A stretch of 5,723 nucleotides of DNA, from NCBI GenBank assembly GCA_014534095.1, contig JACVSD010000108.1:1-5723 (forward strand). Direction: 5' to 3'. How positions within the stretch are numbered: the stretch's first letter is position 1; each line of letters starts with the position of its first letter. The stretch comes from Nitrospiraceae bacterium (GTDB lineage Bacteria; Nitrospirota; Nitrospiria; Nitrospirales; Nitrospiraceae). The notes beneath the pieces are model-generated. The model did not search any database and was not told the DNA's origin. It saw nothing but the letters and a program-made list of their open reading frames with translations. A program made the position numbers and the translations under genes. Positions 1-5,723 of the stretch are shown piece by piece.

Positions 1-671
1 AATGCGGGATCTTCACGGAGATCCTCACCGACCTGCCGCATGATGGCCATCACTCGATCCGTGTCTTCTTTATAGGCCACGCCCATATCAAGGACGAATG
101 CCGACCACTCCATCGTCATATTGGAGAGGGTCGTGATCGTGCCGTTCGGGAACACATGGACCACCCCGGAAAAGTCGCGGAGCGTAATGATCCGGAAGGT
201 GATGGATTCGACTTGTCCGCCCGTGCCGTTAATGATCACCACGTCGCCTAACTGTACCTGATTTTCCAAAATGATGAAGAAGCCGCTAATCAAGTCGCGT
301 ATGAGGTTCTGCGCGCCGAACCCGACCGCCAATCCGAGAATGCCCGCGCCGGCCAGAATCGGCCGGATGTCCAAGCCGACTTGATGGAGCACTTCGATGA
401 TGACGATCGCCCAAATCATCGCCAAGGCAATCGTCCTCAGAATGCCGGTCAAGGTGGCGGCTCGCTTCTTCGCAGTCCCGGGAATCAGCTCCCCCGCTTC
501 GTTGGCCAGAATGATGACCCGTTCCAACTGCCGGAGCCCGACCGTCACGAATCGTACGGCCACATAGCCGACGACCAGGATCACGGCAATCCGCAACGCG
601 GCTTCTCCCGCTACGGCGGCAAACGTCCCCAGCCACGGAAGGACACTCTCGACAGAGAATCCGGTTATCAT
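1..671 (-). CDS. MscS-family mechanosensitive ion channel (C-terminus cut off by window edge)
   Basis: Small-conductance mechanosensitive channel of the inner membrane, expected to open under membrane tension and release solutes during osmotic downshock. Reading back from ATG at 671-669 the frame stays open for 223 codons to the left edge. Visible are two hydrophobic helices (about residues 25-42 and 76-94), then the pore-lining TM3 (about 103-135) with the Gly/Ala-packed signature LAGAGILGLAVGFGAQN followed by LIRDLISGFF. The beta-domain follows, with GDVVIINGTGGQVE (142-155) and DFSGVVHVFPNGTI (166-179). These are family hallmarks. There is no extra N-terminal domain, so it is the compact three-helix type. 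The C-terminal alpha/beta domain is only partly present. The start is supported by AGGGGGG at 682-676, 4 nt upstream, and no other start codon occurs just upstream in frame. It follows the DUF481 gene by 58 nt on the same strand, so cotranscription is plausible. The exact subfamily cannot be set. Confidence 0.93.
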   Translation of the reverse strand, partial: MITGFSVESVLPWLGTFAAVAGEAALRIAVILVVGYVAVRFVTVGLRQLERVIILANEAGELIPGTAKKRAATLTGILRTIALAMIWAIVIIEVLHQVGLDIRPILAGAGILGLAVGFGAQNLIRDLISGFFIILENQVQLGDVVIINGTGGQVESITFRIITLRDFSGVVHVFPNGTITTLSNMTMEWSAFVLDMGVAYKEDTDRVMAIMRQVGEDLREDPA

Positions 672-729
672 GCGGCCCCCCTGATGAATATTAAGTGGAC
701 AGGCGGCGGCCCACCCGACTCGCCCGTGT

Positions 730-1359
730 TTATTTGAACTCGTATCCCAGCCCGAGGATCATGGCTTCATCGAGCTTCTCTCGACCGGGCGCCGGGTCTC
801 CGTTGTACCGGAGGTCATACTCGAGATTTACAAATAAATTCCCGATCAGAGTCACGCGGAGGCCTTGATCCGCAAAGAGACGCAAGGCCCCCCGCTCGCC
901 GAAATCGTAGAACCCTTCGTGCCTGTGAAAAAATTTCACGAGGTCCGGCACGAGGACAAATTCGCTCCGGACGCCCCAGCGCGCGGAAGGCGTCTTGGTC
1001 GACGTCGCATTGGTATAGTCTTCGCTCACATAGGCGAGGCCGCTGACGACTGACAACGTGGCCCGCGTGCTCTCCAGGAATTGGTATCCGAGCCCAGATC
1101 CCAGCGTCGTCCTAAGCGCCAGGCTTTGAAACGTATCCTTCTCCAGCAGCCCTTCTGTGTTGACGAAGACTTTTGTGGTGAGGAAAAAATCATACTTGAG
1201 CGCGGCCTGCGAATTCCGGACGTTCACCTGCGTGCTGACTTCGCCATAGTTGTACTTCCCTTCGGCGATGATCCGGTGGCGGTCTGAACGGACGGTCCAT
1301 CGAGTGGAGGCGTTAAGTGCTTGGGTGTCGGTATTGCCCTGGGTACGGTTGCCTCCCAC
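730..1359 (-). CDS. DUF481 protein, C-terminal part: outer-membrane beta-barrel
   Basis: A 209-codon frame counted from GTG at 1359-1357. It is open further upstream to just after a TAA at 1398-1396, and the extra codons RYRGILN also fit the family. The protein shows the alternating polar/hydrophobic pattern of amphipathic strands rich in Tyr, Phe, Arg and Asn, with VGGNRTQGNTDTQALN at the start, ALKYDFFLTTKVFVNTEG in the middle and a final strand ending GLGYEFK. The ending differs slightly from the usual terminal Phe, as a Lys follows it. There is no signal peptide in this frame, so translation from GTG alone would leave a barrel in the cytoplasm. The stop of the upstream frame and this GTG are only 2 nt apart, so reinitiation is possible on paper, but it would not restore export. 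I read this as the second half of one gene. Confidence 0.75.
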   Translation of the reverse strand: MGGNRTQGNTDTQALNASTRWTVRSDRHRIIAEGKYNYGEVSTQVNVRNSQAALKYDFFLTTKVFVNTEGLLEKDTFQSLALRTTLGSGLGYQFLESTRATLSVVSGLAYVSEDYTNATSTKTPSARWGVRSEFVLVPDLVKFFHRHEGFYDFGERGALRLFADQGLRVTLIGNLFVNLEYDLRYNGDPAPGREKLDEAMILGLGYEFK

Positions 1360-1361
1360 AT

Positions 1362-1784
1362 TCAGGATGCCCCGATAGCGAATCGGCGGGGGGGATTAAT
1401 GGCTTTGATCGCGGTGAACGACAATGGACCATCCGCGCTGATCCGGAGTGATTCCGTCATGGCATAGTGGGTATAGAGCCACTCTCTCCAATCGTCTCCT
1501 TCGACGGTGTCATGCAGCTGAATCTTGAGCGGCTGGTCGGCGGAGAGCCCTTGAATCTCGGGCCATCGGATCATCACCACGCCGCTATGCGGCGTCGCTA
1601 ACGTCAGCACGCCTTCCTCCATCGTGACAATGGTGCCGGTGAGGCGATCACCGTTCCGCAGCAGCACCTCATCAGCCCGACATGGCACCCCGAGCAGCAT
1701 CACCAGCAGGCAGGCGATCTGGGCCGCGACGAGCCGGTGTGCGATGGGGGTGCGTGAAGGCTTTTGAAAAGAGGGTACTCTCAC
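1362..1784 (-). CDS. DUF481 protein, N-terminal part: signal peptide and beta domain
   Basis: The frame runs 140 codons from GTG at 1784-1782 to TGA at 1364-1362. Residues 1-37 form a type I signal peptide: basic n-region (KPSR, HR), hydrophobic core around AAQIACLLVMLLG, and likely cleavage after CRA, before DEVLL. There is a Cys at 35, but the preceding Pro does not fit a lipobox. The mature part, LRNGDRLTGTIV (41-52) and then GVLTLATPHSG and VVMIRWPEIQGL, matches the short beta domain that often precedes DUF481 barrels. The last 8 or so residues after INPP are out-of-frame read-through and not native. An in-frame TAA lies two codons before the GTG, so this is the earliest start. No good Shine-Dalgarno site is visible, and the start codon sits in an inverted repeat. 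Alone, this fragment would be exported but have no barrel. Confidence 0.7.
   Translation of the reverse strand: MRVPSFQKPSRTPIAHRLVAAQIACLLVMLLGVPCRADEVLLRNGDRLTGTIVTMEEGVLTLATPHSGVVMIRWPEIQGLSADQPLKIQLHDTVEGDDWREWLYTHYAMTESLRISADGPLSFTAIKAINPPRRFAIGAS
1388..1394 (-). repeat. C7 homopolymer tract at the DUF481 frame break
   Basis: Seven G on the plus strand, hence seven C in the coding strand, in the context ATTAAT-C7-GCCGATT. Eight or five C would join the two halves of the DUF481 gene in frame; seven does not. In the incoming frame the tract reads CCC CCC CGC. A -1 slip on the second CCC would give the next codon CCG and the correct barrel frame. Such tracts are hot spots for replication slippage, transcriptional slippage and sequencing error. 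Confidence 0.85.
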
Positions 1785-1797
1785 AACTTAACGTGAG
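1780..1797. promoter_or_regulatory. Inverted repeat over the DUF481 start codon
   Basis: CTCAC (1780-1784), 8-nt spacer, GTGAG (1793-1797). The arms are perfect over 5 bp, and the minus-strand start codon GTG (1784-1782) lies within one arm. It could be an operator half-site pair, or an mRNA hairpin that hides the start codon. Arms this short also arise by chance, so the role is inference only. Confidence 0.25.
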
Positions 1798-1959
1798 CAG
1801 GCTCTCGCGCTATGCAGTTTTGGCGGGTCACAGAACACTGACCTCGTATTGATCCGGGTTGTCGGGCCTGCCGCATAAAAGACATGGCTCCGATCCTCAC
1901 TGCTGACCCAGCCGACGGCTTGTATAAAAGCATGGTGGCGCATGCCCCGTGTGAGGGGC

Positions 1960-3198
1960 CTATATCGCCATGACGCAGTCGCGTGTCGCGCGTGCGATCT
2001 CCAATCCTTCGTCGACTCCCGCCACATAACAGGACATCGGCGCGTGCTCGGCGCTGATCTGCCTGGCATCCCCCGGTTTGACCATCCCGACGGCCGCATT
2101 TTGACGGGGATCCACTTGCAAGCCGCACCAGTCCATTCCGTCGCAAATCGTCGCTCGAACGATGGCGGACCGCTCCCCGATGCCGCCGCCGAACACGAGC
2201 GCATCCGCCCCTCCCAGTACCGCCAGGTACGCCCCGATGTATTTGCGAACGCGATAACAGAACACCGCCACCGCCAAGGCAGCACGCGAATCGGGCTTCC
2301 CCTGCGCCGCTTCGAGGATCTCGCGCATGTCCTGCGAAACGTCGGAAATCCCCAGCAACCCTGACCGTTCGTTCAACAACCCGTCCAGCGCGTCCGTCGT
2401 CAATCCTTCTTTACGAACAAGATACGTGATCAAGGCGGGATCCAGATCGCCCGAACGGGTCCCCATGACCAGCCCTTCAAGCGGCGTAAATCCCATGGAG
2501 GTATCGACCGACAGGCCACGGTCAATGGCCGTCGCGGAGCAGCCGTTGCCCAATTGCACCGTAATAAGCCGCAGTTCGCCGAGGGGACGGTTGAGCGCAG
2601 CGGCGGCGATGGTCGCCAACGAGGCATGCGCAATACCGTGAAAGCCGAATCGCTGGATGCGATGCTTGCGTGCCAGATCGAGGTCGATTGCATACGTCGC
2701 AGCGCGAGGCGGGATGGAACGGTGAAAGGCGGTATCAAAGACGGCGACCATAGGGATCCCTGGCCCCATCACGGCACCGGCGCCTCTAATGCCGGCGAGG
2801 CAGCCCGGATTATGCAAGGGCGCGAGTTCGCTCAGGCGCTCGATCGCGGCCGTCACGGCATCGTTGATGAGGACCGGCCCTCGAAACTCCTCGCCGCCAT
2901 GCACCACGCGATGCCCGACGGCGTCTATCCGAAGTGACTCTCCCTGTTGTCTCCCCGCATCCTCCAGCATCCGTAACATCCGCTGAACTGCCTCAACGTG
3001 GCACGTCAGCGGCTCCGTGCTCGTCGCCGCCTCCTGTCCGGCGCCCCCGAACGACAGCTTGGCAGCCGGTCCGATATCTTCGATGACACCCTCATAGTGC
3101 ACGCGGGCTCGTTGCGTCGCGTCGCCCGGGACGTCACTGACCTCCACGAGCTTGCACTTTACGGACGAACTTCCGCTATTGATGGCGAGCACATTCAT
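1960..3198 (-). CDS. ackA: Acetate kinase (acetate/propionate kinase family)
   Basis: Cytoplasmic ASKHA-fold kinase that interconverts acetyl phosphate plus ADP with acetate plus ATP. The 412-residue length is close to the usual 400 or so. Motifs in order: N-terminal NSGSSSVK (7-14); GHRVVHGGEEF (95-105), containing the substrate-binding Arg97; LAPLHNPG (125-132); VFDTAFHR (153-160) with catalytic Asp155; RFGFHG (183-188) with His187, equivalent to His180 of the Methanosarcina enzyme; VDTSMGFTPLEGL and GTRSGD (231-251) with Arg248; the adenosine-site loop FGGGIGERS (336-344); and DEGLEIA near the end. The usual HLGNG motif reads QLGNG here, so the conserved His is Gln215; the codon is CAA. 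ATG at 3198 is chosen over an upstream in-frame GTG (3231) because the family begins M-x-V-L-x-x-N and GGGAG sits 4 nt upstream (3207-3203). It lies 43 nt after the DUF2238 pair, probably in the same operon. No pta or phosphoketolase gene is in view, so the source of acetyl phosphate is unknown. Confidence 0.95.
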   Translation of the reverse strand: MNVLAINSGSSSVKCKLVEVSDVPGDATQRARVHYEGVIEDIGPAAKLSFGGAGQEAATSTEPLTCHVEAVQRMLRMLEDAGRQQGESLRIDAVGHRVVHGGEEFRGPVLINDAVTAAIERLSELAPLHNPGCLAGIRGAGAVMGPGIPMVAVFDTAFHRSIPPRAATYAIDLDLARKHRIQRFGFHGIAHASLATIAAAALNRPLGELRLITVQLGNGCSATAIDRGLSVDTSMGFTPLEGLVMGTRSGDLDPALITYLVRKEGLTTDALDGLLNERSGLLGISDVSQDMREILEAAQGKPDSRAALAVAVFCYRVRKYIGAYLAVLGGADALVFGGGIGERSAIVRATICDGMDWCGLQVDPRQNAAVGMVKPGDARQISAEHAPMSCYVAGVDEGLEIARATRDCVMAI

Positions 3199-3241
3199 GA
3201 CGCTCCCGGCGCTCCGAAGAGCCGCGCCCACGGACGCTCGC

Positions 3242-3895
3242 TCACGACCTAACCAGACCTGGGTAGTCCGCGGCGGCAGTCGAGAACGCCCGAGCCACGA
3301 AGAGTGCGAGAAGACCGCCGATGAAGGCGGCGGTCATATCCTTCTGCGCATCCCATTCATCGCCCTGCGTGCCCAAATAAAGATTGCCCAATTCCGGACT
3401 CACGACCATGGCGACGAGCGCCTCGATCACTTCAAAGAGCCCGCTTTGGGCCAGGATGGCACTCGCGGGAAGATAGAAGGACCAGAAACCGCTCACGTGC
3501 GCGCGGCGCATCAGCACCTCGCGCAGAGGATAGACCAACAGGGCGCCATAAGCGAAATGCACGATCCGATCGAATGGATTGCGGCTGAGGCCCAATGCCT
3601 CCTTCAGCCAATATCCGACAGGCACCTCGGCGTAGGTGTAATGGGCGCCGATGGCGTGCAGCGCAAGAAAGACTGCGATGAGGCAATAGGAGGCGCTGGA
3701 GAATCGAAACCGACGATAGGTGAGCACGAGAACAGCCACTGCGGTCAAGGCCAGCACATTCTCCAGCAACCAATCCTTGCGGCTGATAGGATCGATCGCG
3801 AGCCACAACCACAAGAAGCCGTACCCAATGAGCAACCCCAGCAGAAGGCCGTGATGCGGTCCCGCGACATCGGCATCGGTGGCAGTCCGCTCCAT
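3242..3895 (-). CDS. DUF2238 (YjdF-type) inner-membrane protein, copy A
   Basis: A 217-residue polytopic membrane protein of the DUF2238 family; the E. coli member is YjdF and its function is unknown. About six membrane helices are visible (near 16-34, 43-60, 68-84, 110-126, 138-162 and 186-204). The conserved polar blocks are all present: HAIGAHYTYAEVPVG (80-94), RNPFDRIVHF (105-114), SGLFEVIEALVA (151-162) and LGTQGDEWDAQKDM (174-187). It aligns without gaps to the upstream copy B from residue 70 to 200, about 58% identical by hand count over 130 positions, so the pair is an old tandem duplication. Its ATG follows the copy B stop after 8 nt, with a modest GGCAGG as ribosome site, which suggests translational coupling. 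AckA follows 43 nt downstream. The order of Asp-x-x-x-His, Glu and Asp residues within helices recalls VanZ-like proteins; that likeness is my inference. Confidence 0.88.
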   Translation of the reverse strand: MERTATDADVAGPHHGLLLGLLIGYGFLWLWLAIDPISRKDWLLENVLALTAVAVLVLTYRRFRFSSASYCLIAVFLALHAIGAHYTYAEVPVGYWLKEALGLSRNPFDRIVHFAYGALLVYPLREVLMRRAHVSGFWSFYLPASAILAQSGLFEVIEALVAMVVSPELGNLYLGTQGDEWDAQKDMTAAFIGGLLALFVARAFSTAAADYPGLVRS

Positions 3896-3903
3896 GCCTG
3901 CCG

Positions 3904-4542
3904 CTATTCTACTGCAGCCGTTTCAGGACCCAGGACCGGACGGCCTGCCTGCCGCACGCGAAGCACCATAAGGACGCTCATCACGATCAGCGCTCCATAG
4001 AGAGCGGCGGCCATGTCCTTCTGCGCATCCCACATATCACCCTGCGAGCCGAGATAGGTGATGCCCAGCTCGGGGTGTACCGCCCCGGCTACCCAGGACT
4101 CGATGATCTCCCACAATCCGCTCAAGCCCAGCACCGTCATCACGGACAGGTACGCGAGCACCCAGCCTCGCACCCCAGCCACCACCCGGAACAGCTCTTC
4201 AATGGGGTAGACCAGAAGAAAGCCGAAACAGAAGTGCACGATCCGGTCGAAATGATTCCGGTTCAGATCCAGCGCCTGCTGGAGCCAGGCTCCGACGGGA
4301 ACTTCGGCATAGGTGTAATGGACACCAACGGTATGCAACGTGAGGAAGGCGGTAATCAGCATGTACGAGACAGGCGACAACGGGTACACCCGATAGGTGG
4401 CGAGCAGCACGGCGACAAACAGGGTGGGTAGAATGCTGGCGAGCCGCCAGAACTGCGGATCTACGGGCTCCTGTGCCATCCACACCGAGACAATCACATA
4501 CCAGAGCAACAGCGCGACTGAGACGGCCTTATTTCGAGACAC
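3904..4542 (-). CDS. DUF2238 (YjdF-type) inner-membrane protein, copy B
   Basis: A 212-residue polytopic inner-membrane protein and paralogue of the next gene downstream. Conserved blocks: HTVGVHYTYAEVPVG (70-84), RNHFDRIVHF (95-104), SGLWEIIESWVA (141-152) and LGSQGDMWDAQKDM (164-177), with about six hydrophobic helices and no signal peptide. The start was set at GTG 4542 because AAGGAG lies exactly 7 nt upstream. An in-frame ATG at 4560 exists, but it has only pyrimidine-rich sequence before it, and the reading frame further upstream (to 4674) looks noncoding. The first helix begins right after the short basic leader SRNK, as expected. This is the first gene of the minus-strand run and faces the divergent reductase gene across 186 bp. 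The family function is not known; a membrane-embedded enzyme is possible from the fixed His, Glu and Asp residues. Confidence 0.88.
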   Translation of the reverse strand: MSRNKAVSVALLLWYVIVSVWMAQEPVDPQFWRLASILPTLFVAVLLATYRVYPLSPVSYMLITAFLTLHTVGVHYTYAEVPVGAWLQQALDLNRNHFDRIVHFCFGFLLVYPIEELFRVVAGVRGWVLAYLSVMTVLGLSGLWEIIESWVAGAVHPELGITYLGSQGDMWDAQKDMAAALYGALIVMSVLMVLRVRQAGRPVLGPETAAVE

Positions 4543-4549
4543 GCAATGA

Positions 4550-4555
4550 CTCCTT
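4550..4555 (-). promoter_or_regulatory. Shine-Dalgarno site deciding the DUF2238 copy B start
   Basis: AAGGAG on the minus strand, 7 nt before GTG 4542. It is the strongest ribosome site in the window and lies inside the reading frame of the alternative ATG at 4560, which argues for the shorter GTG-initiated protein. Confidence 0.75.
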
Positions 4556-4662
4556 GTCATGATGGAAGAGAGGCACGTACGAGCACGAGCCGGCGGCAAG
4601 CCAGAACCGTCCCTACTGTACTCAAGGGGCCGGCCTGCTGCAACCGCCACCCGGAAAAGGTG

Positions 4663-4691
4663 GTCACGAATCACCGTCCCTGTGCGATAAT
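4663..4691 (+). promoter_or_regulatory. Candidate sigma-70 promoter with extended -10 for the reductase gene
   Basis: GATAAT (4686-4691) is preceded directly by TGC (4683-4685), which makes an extended -10 element. A poor -35 candidate, GTCACG (4663-4668), sits at 17-bp spacing. Transcription would begin near 4698, leaving a leader of about 31 nt before ATG 4729, with GGAGG at 4710-4714. An imperfect inverted repeat (GGTG 4659-4662, CACC 4672-4675) overlaps the -35. Prediction only. Confidence 0.4.
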
Positions 4692-4728
4692 ACCGGGCGC
4701 GTCAGCATTGGAGGACCCCGCTCGTCTC

Positions 4729-5676
4729 ATGACCATTCAAGCCCAATTCCCAGACGAACAGACCGGAGAGGGTGAGTTTAAACGACAAGCGGACGCGTTT
4801 CGCAGCCACATCACCGCCAATGGCCATTCCGGGTACCCGGCCGAAGCCGGCCGCTATCATCTCTATGTGTCCTGGGCCTGTCCATGGGCCCATCGCACCA
4901 TCATCGTGCGACAACTCAAAAATTTGGAGTCGGTTATCGGTATGACCGCGGTGGACCCAATTCGTGACGAACGAGGCTGGGCCTTCCGGGACGGCCCCGG
5001 CCACTCCCCCGACCCGGTGAATGGCTTCGGGTTCTTGAGGGAGGCCTACAAAGCAACCGATCCGCACTATGTGGGACGCGTCACGGTGCCGGTGCTCTGG
5101 GATAAGGTGACGAGCCGGATCGTCACCAACTCGGACGACGATCTCATGCGCATCTTGAACAGCGAGTTCAATCGCTTTACCGACAGCCCGCTCGACTTGT
5201 ATCCTGACGGCCTCCGCGTGGAAATCGACGAATTAAACACCTTCATCTATGAAAACGTGAATGATGGCGTGTACCGGGCTGGATTTGCCACATCGCAACC
5301 GGCGTATGATCGCGCCTGTCGGCGGCTTTTTGCGGCGCTGGATCAATTGGAGGCCCGCCTCGCCCGCCAGCGGTATCTGTTCGGAGCCGAGTTCGTCGAA
5401 ACGGACTGGCGATTGTTCGTCACTCTCGTGCTCTTTGACGCCGTCTACTATGGACATTTCAAGTTCAACATCCGGCGCATCTGCGACTATCCCAATCTGT
5501 TTGGCTACGTGAAAGACCTTTATCAAACCTCCGGGATCGCCGAGACGGTGAACTTGGATCACATCAAGCGGCATTATTACGTGACGCATGACGACATCAA
5601 CCCAACCCGCATCGTGCCGCTCGGTCCCGAACAAGACCTGGCCGGCCCACTTGATCGTGAGCGGTTCTCCTCCTAG
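4729..5676 (+). CDS. yqjG: Glutathionyl-hydroquinone reductase family protein (Xi-class GST, YqjG/PcpF/ECM4-like)
   Basis: Cytoplasmic thioredoxin-fold enzyme; relatives reduce glutathionyl-hydroquinones using a catalytic Cys. Length is 315 residues, near the usual 320-330. Residues 40-145 hold the thioredoxin-like domain, with the Xi-class motif SWACPWAHR (48-56) and nucleophile Cys51, then RGWAFRD (82-88, Trp84), DPVNGFGFLREAY (95-107), and GRVTVPVLWD (116-125) with the cis-Pro site at 121. The helical C-terminal domain has ELNTFIYENVNDGVYRAGFA, then LFDAVYYGHFKFN (235-247) with family Tyr residues, and ends with INPTRIVPLGP (290-300). An oddity: where the family has N-E-S, giving the Glu-Ser that holds the glutathione gamma-glutamyl group, this protein reads N-S-D-D (134-137). 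ATG 4729 is chosen because homology begins there; GGAGG (4710-4714) lies 14 nt upstream, longer than ideal. The frame stays open further upstream to 4546, but that part has no family resemblance. Confidence 0.93.
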   Translation: MTIQAQFPDEQTGEGEFKRQADAFRSHITANGHSGYPAEAGRYHLYVSWACPWAHRTIIVRQLKNLESVIGMTAVDPIRDERGWAFRDGPGHSPDPVNGFGFLREAYKATDPHYVGRVTVPVLWDKVTSRIVTNSDDDLMRILNSEFNRFTDSPLDLYPDGLRVEIDELNTFIYENVNDGVYRAGFATSQPAYDRACRRLFAALDQLEARLARQRYLFGAEFVETDWRLFVTLVLFDAVYYGHFKFNIRRICDYPNLFGYVKDLYQTSGIAETVNLDHIKRHYYVTHDDINPTRIVPLGPEQDLAGPLDRERFSS

Positions 5677-5723
5677 CGGGTGCACAACGGATCCTTCAGG
5701 GTTCGAGGTAACGTGAACTAGGG

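Larger units (their letters stand above)
730..1784 (-). pseudogene. DUF481 (YdiY-like) outer-membrane beta-barrel protein, interrupted by a one-base frameshift
   Basis: Two adjacent same-strand frames together make one DUF481-family protein. The N-terminal frame (1784-1362) supplies a signal peptide and a small beta-rich domain; the C-terminal frame (stop at 732-730) supplies the barrel. The break lies at seven C (minus strand, 1394-1388). Reading eight C there, or slipping -1 at the run, gives an uninterrupted product of about 351 residues with junction INPPPPIRYRGILNVGGN, which runs straight into the GNRTQGNTDT motif typical of the start of the DUF481 barrel. The family is thought to sit in the outer membrane; its E. 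coli member YdiY is acid- or salt-associated and has no settled role. Both halves look well preserved, with no further stop codons, so the lesion is recent, a sequencing or assembly error, or functional slippage. It lies 175 nt after ackA and 58 nt before the mscS-family gene. Confidence 0.82.

Noticed and set aside
695..714. GTGGGC/GTCCAC stem-loop between the DUF481 and mscS-family genes
   Set aside because: Six pairs including one G-U, and followed by TTAATATT rather than a T-run; not convincing as a terminator.
1788..1943. Possible small minus-strand ORF of about 51 codons (ATG at 1943) in the spacer after ackA
   Set aside because: No proper ribosome site at a usable distance and no recognisable motif; it is the tail of a longer out-of-frame reading inside ackA.
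1944..1959. Hairpin GCCCC-N6-GGGGC directly after the ackA stop codon, as an intrinsic terminator
   Set aside because: The stem is only 5 bp and the nearest T-run on the minus strand (CTTTTAT) begins about 14 nt later, too far for a standard terminator. A weak attenuating role cannot be excluded.
3152..4000. A plus-strand open frame of 282 codons, antisense to the DUF2238 and ackA genes
   Set aside because: It lies opposite strongly supported coding sequence, its translation is low in hydrophobic order with no recognisable motif, and long antisense frames are common in GC-rich genes.
4606..4681. Nine-base direct repeat ACCGTCCCT (4606-4614 and 4673-4681) in the divergent spacer
   Set aside because: The 67-bp offset is not close to a whole number of helical turns and no regulator is encoded nearby; two copies of 9 bp may be chance.
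4546..4728. Longer N-terminal extension of the reductase (61 extra codons)
   Set aside because: The extension has no family similarity or targeting signal, overlaps the divergent promoter region and the copy B ribosome site, and the family homology begins right at the ATG at 4729.

Overview
The window is GC-rich and densely packed, and looks like ordinary chromosomal DNA from a Gram-negative bacterium. An outer-membrane beta-barrel protein (DUF481), an MscS channel and a glutathionyl-hydroquinone-reductase-type enzyme all point to a diderm cell. The gene mix and codon use resemble Nitrospira and relatives, but that placement is inference; no rRNA or marker gene is present. I see no phage, transposon, CRISPR or tRNA signals.

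Layout: five genes lie on the minus strand, read from right to left. They begin with two adjacent paralogous DUF2238 (YjdF-type) inner-membrane proteins (4542-3904 and 3895-3242, 8 nt apart). An acetate kinase, ackA (3198-1960), follows after 43 nt. After a 175-nt spacer comes a DUF481 outer-membrane protein gene (1784-730), which is split into two reading frames at a run of seven C. After another 58 nt comes an MscS-family mechanosensitive channel (671 to the left edge), which is cut off by the window. On the plus strand, divergent from the DUF2238 pair, is a glutathionyl-hydroquinone reductase homologue of the Xi-class GST family (4729-5676). The 186-bp divergent spacer 4543-4728 holds a plausible extended -10 promoter for the plus-strand gene. 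The last 47 bases (5677-5723) show nothing I can name.

Function: the DUF2238 pair and ackA are close enough to be one transcript. AckA interconverts acetyl phosphate plus ADP with acetate plus ATP; neither a phosphotransacetylase nor a phosphoketolase gene is in view. The DUF481 barrel and the MscS channel are envelope proteins that may form a second unit. The reductase would handle quinone-thiol adducts in the cytoplasm. No common pathway ties all the genes together.

Points most worth a second look: (1) the DUF481 gene is one base out of frame at a homopolymer, so it is a sequencing error, a phase-variable gene, a slippage site or a pseudogene; (2) both DUF2238 copies keep a full set of polar residues in the membrane region that resembles an uncharacterised active site; (3) AckA has Gln where the well-studied enzymes have a conserved His; (4) the reductase lacks the usual Glu-Ser pair of the glutathione-binding site.
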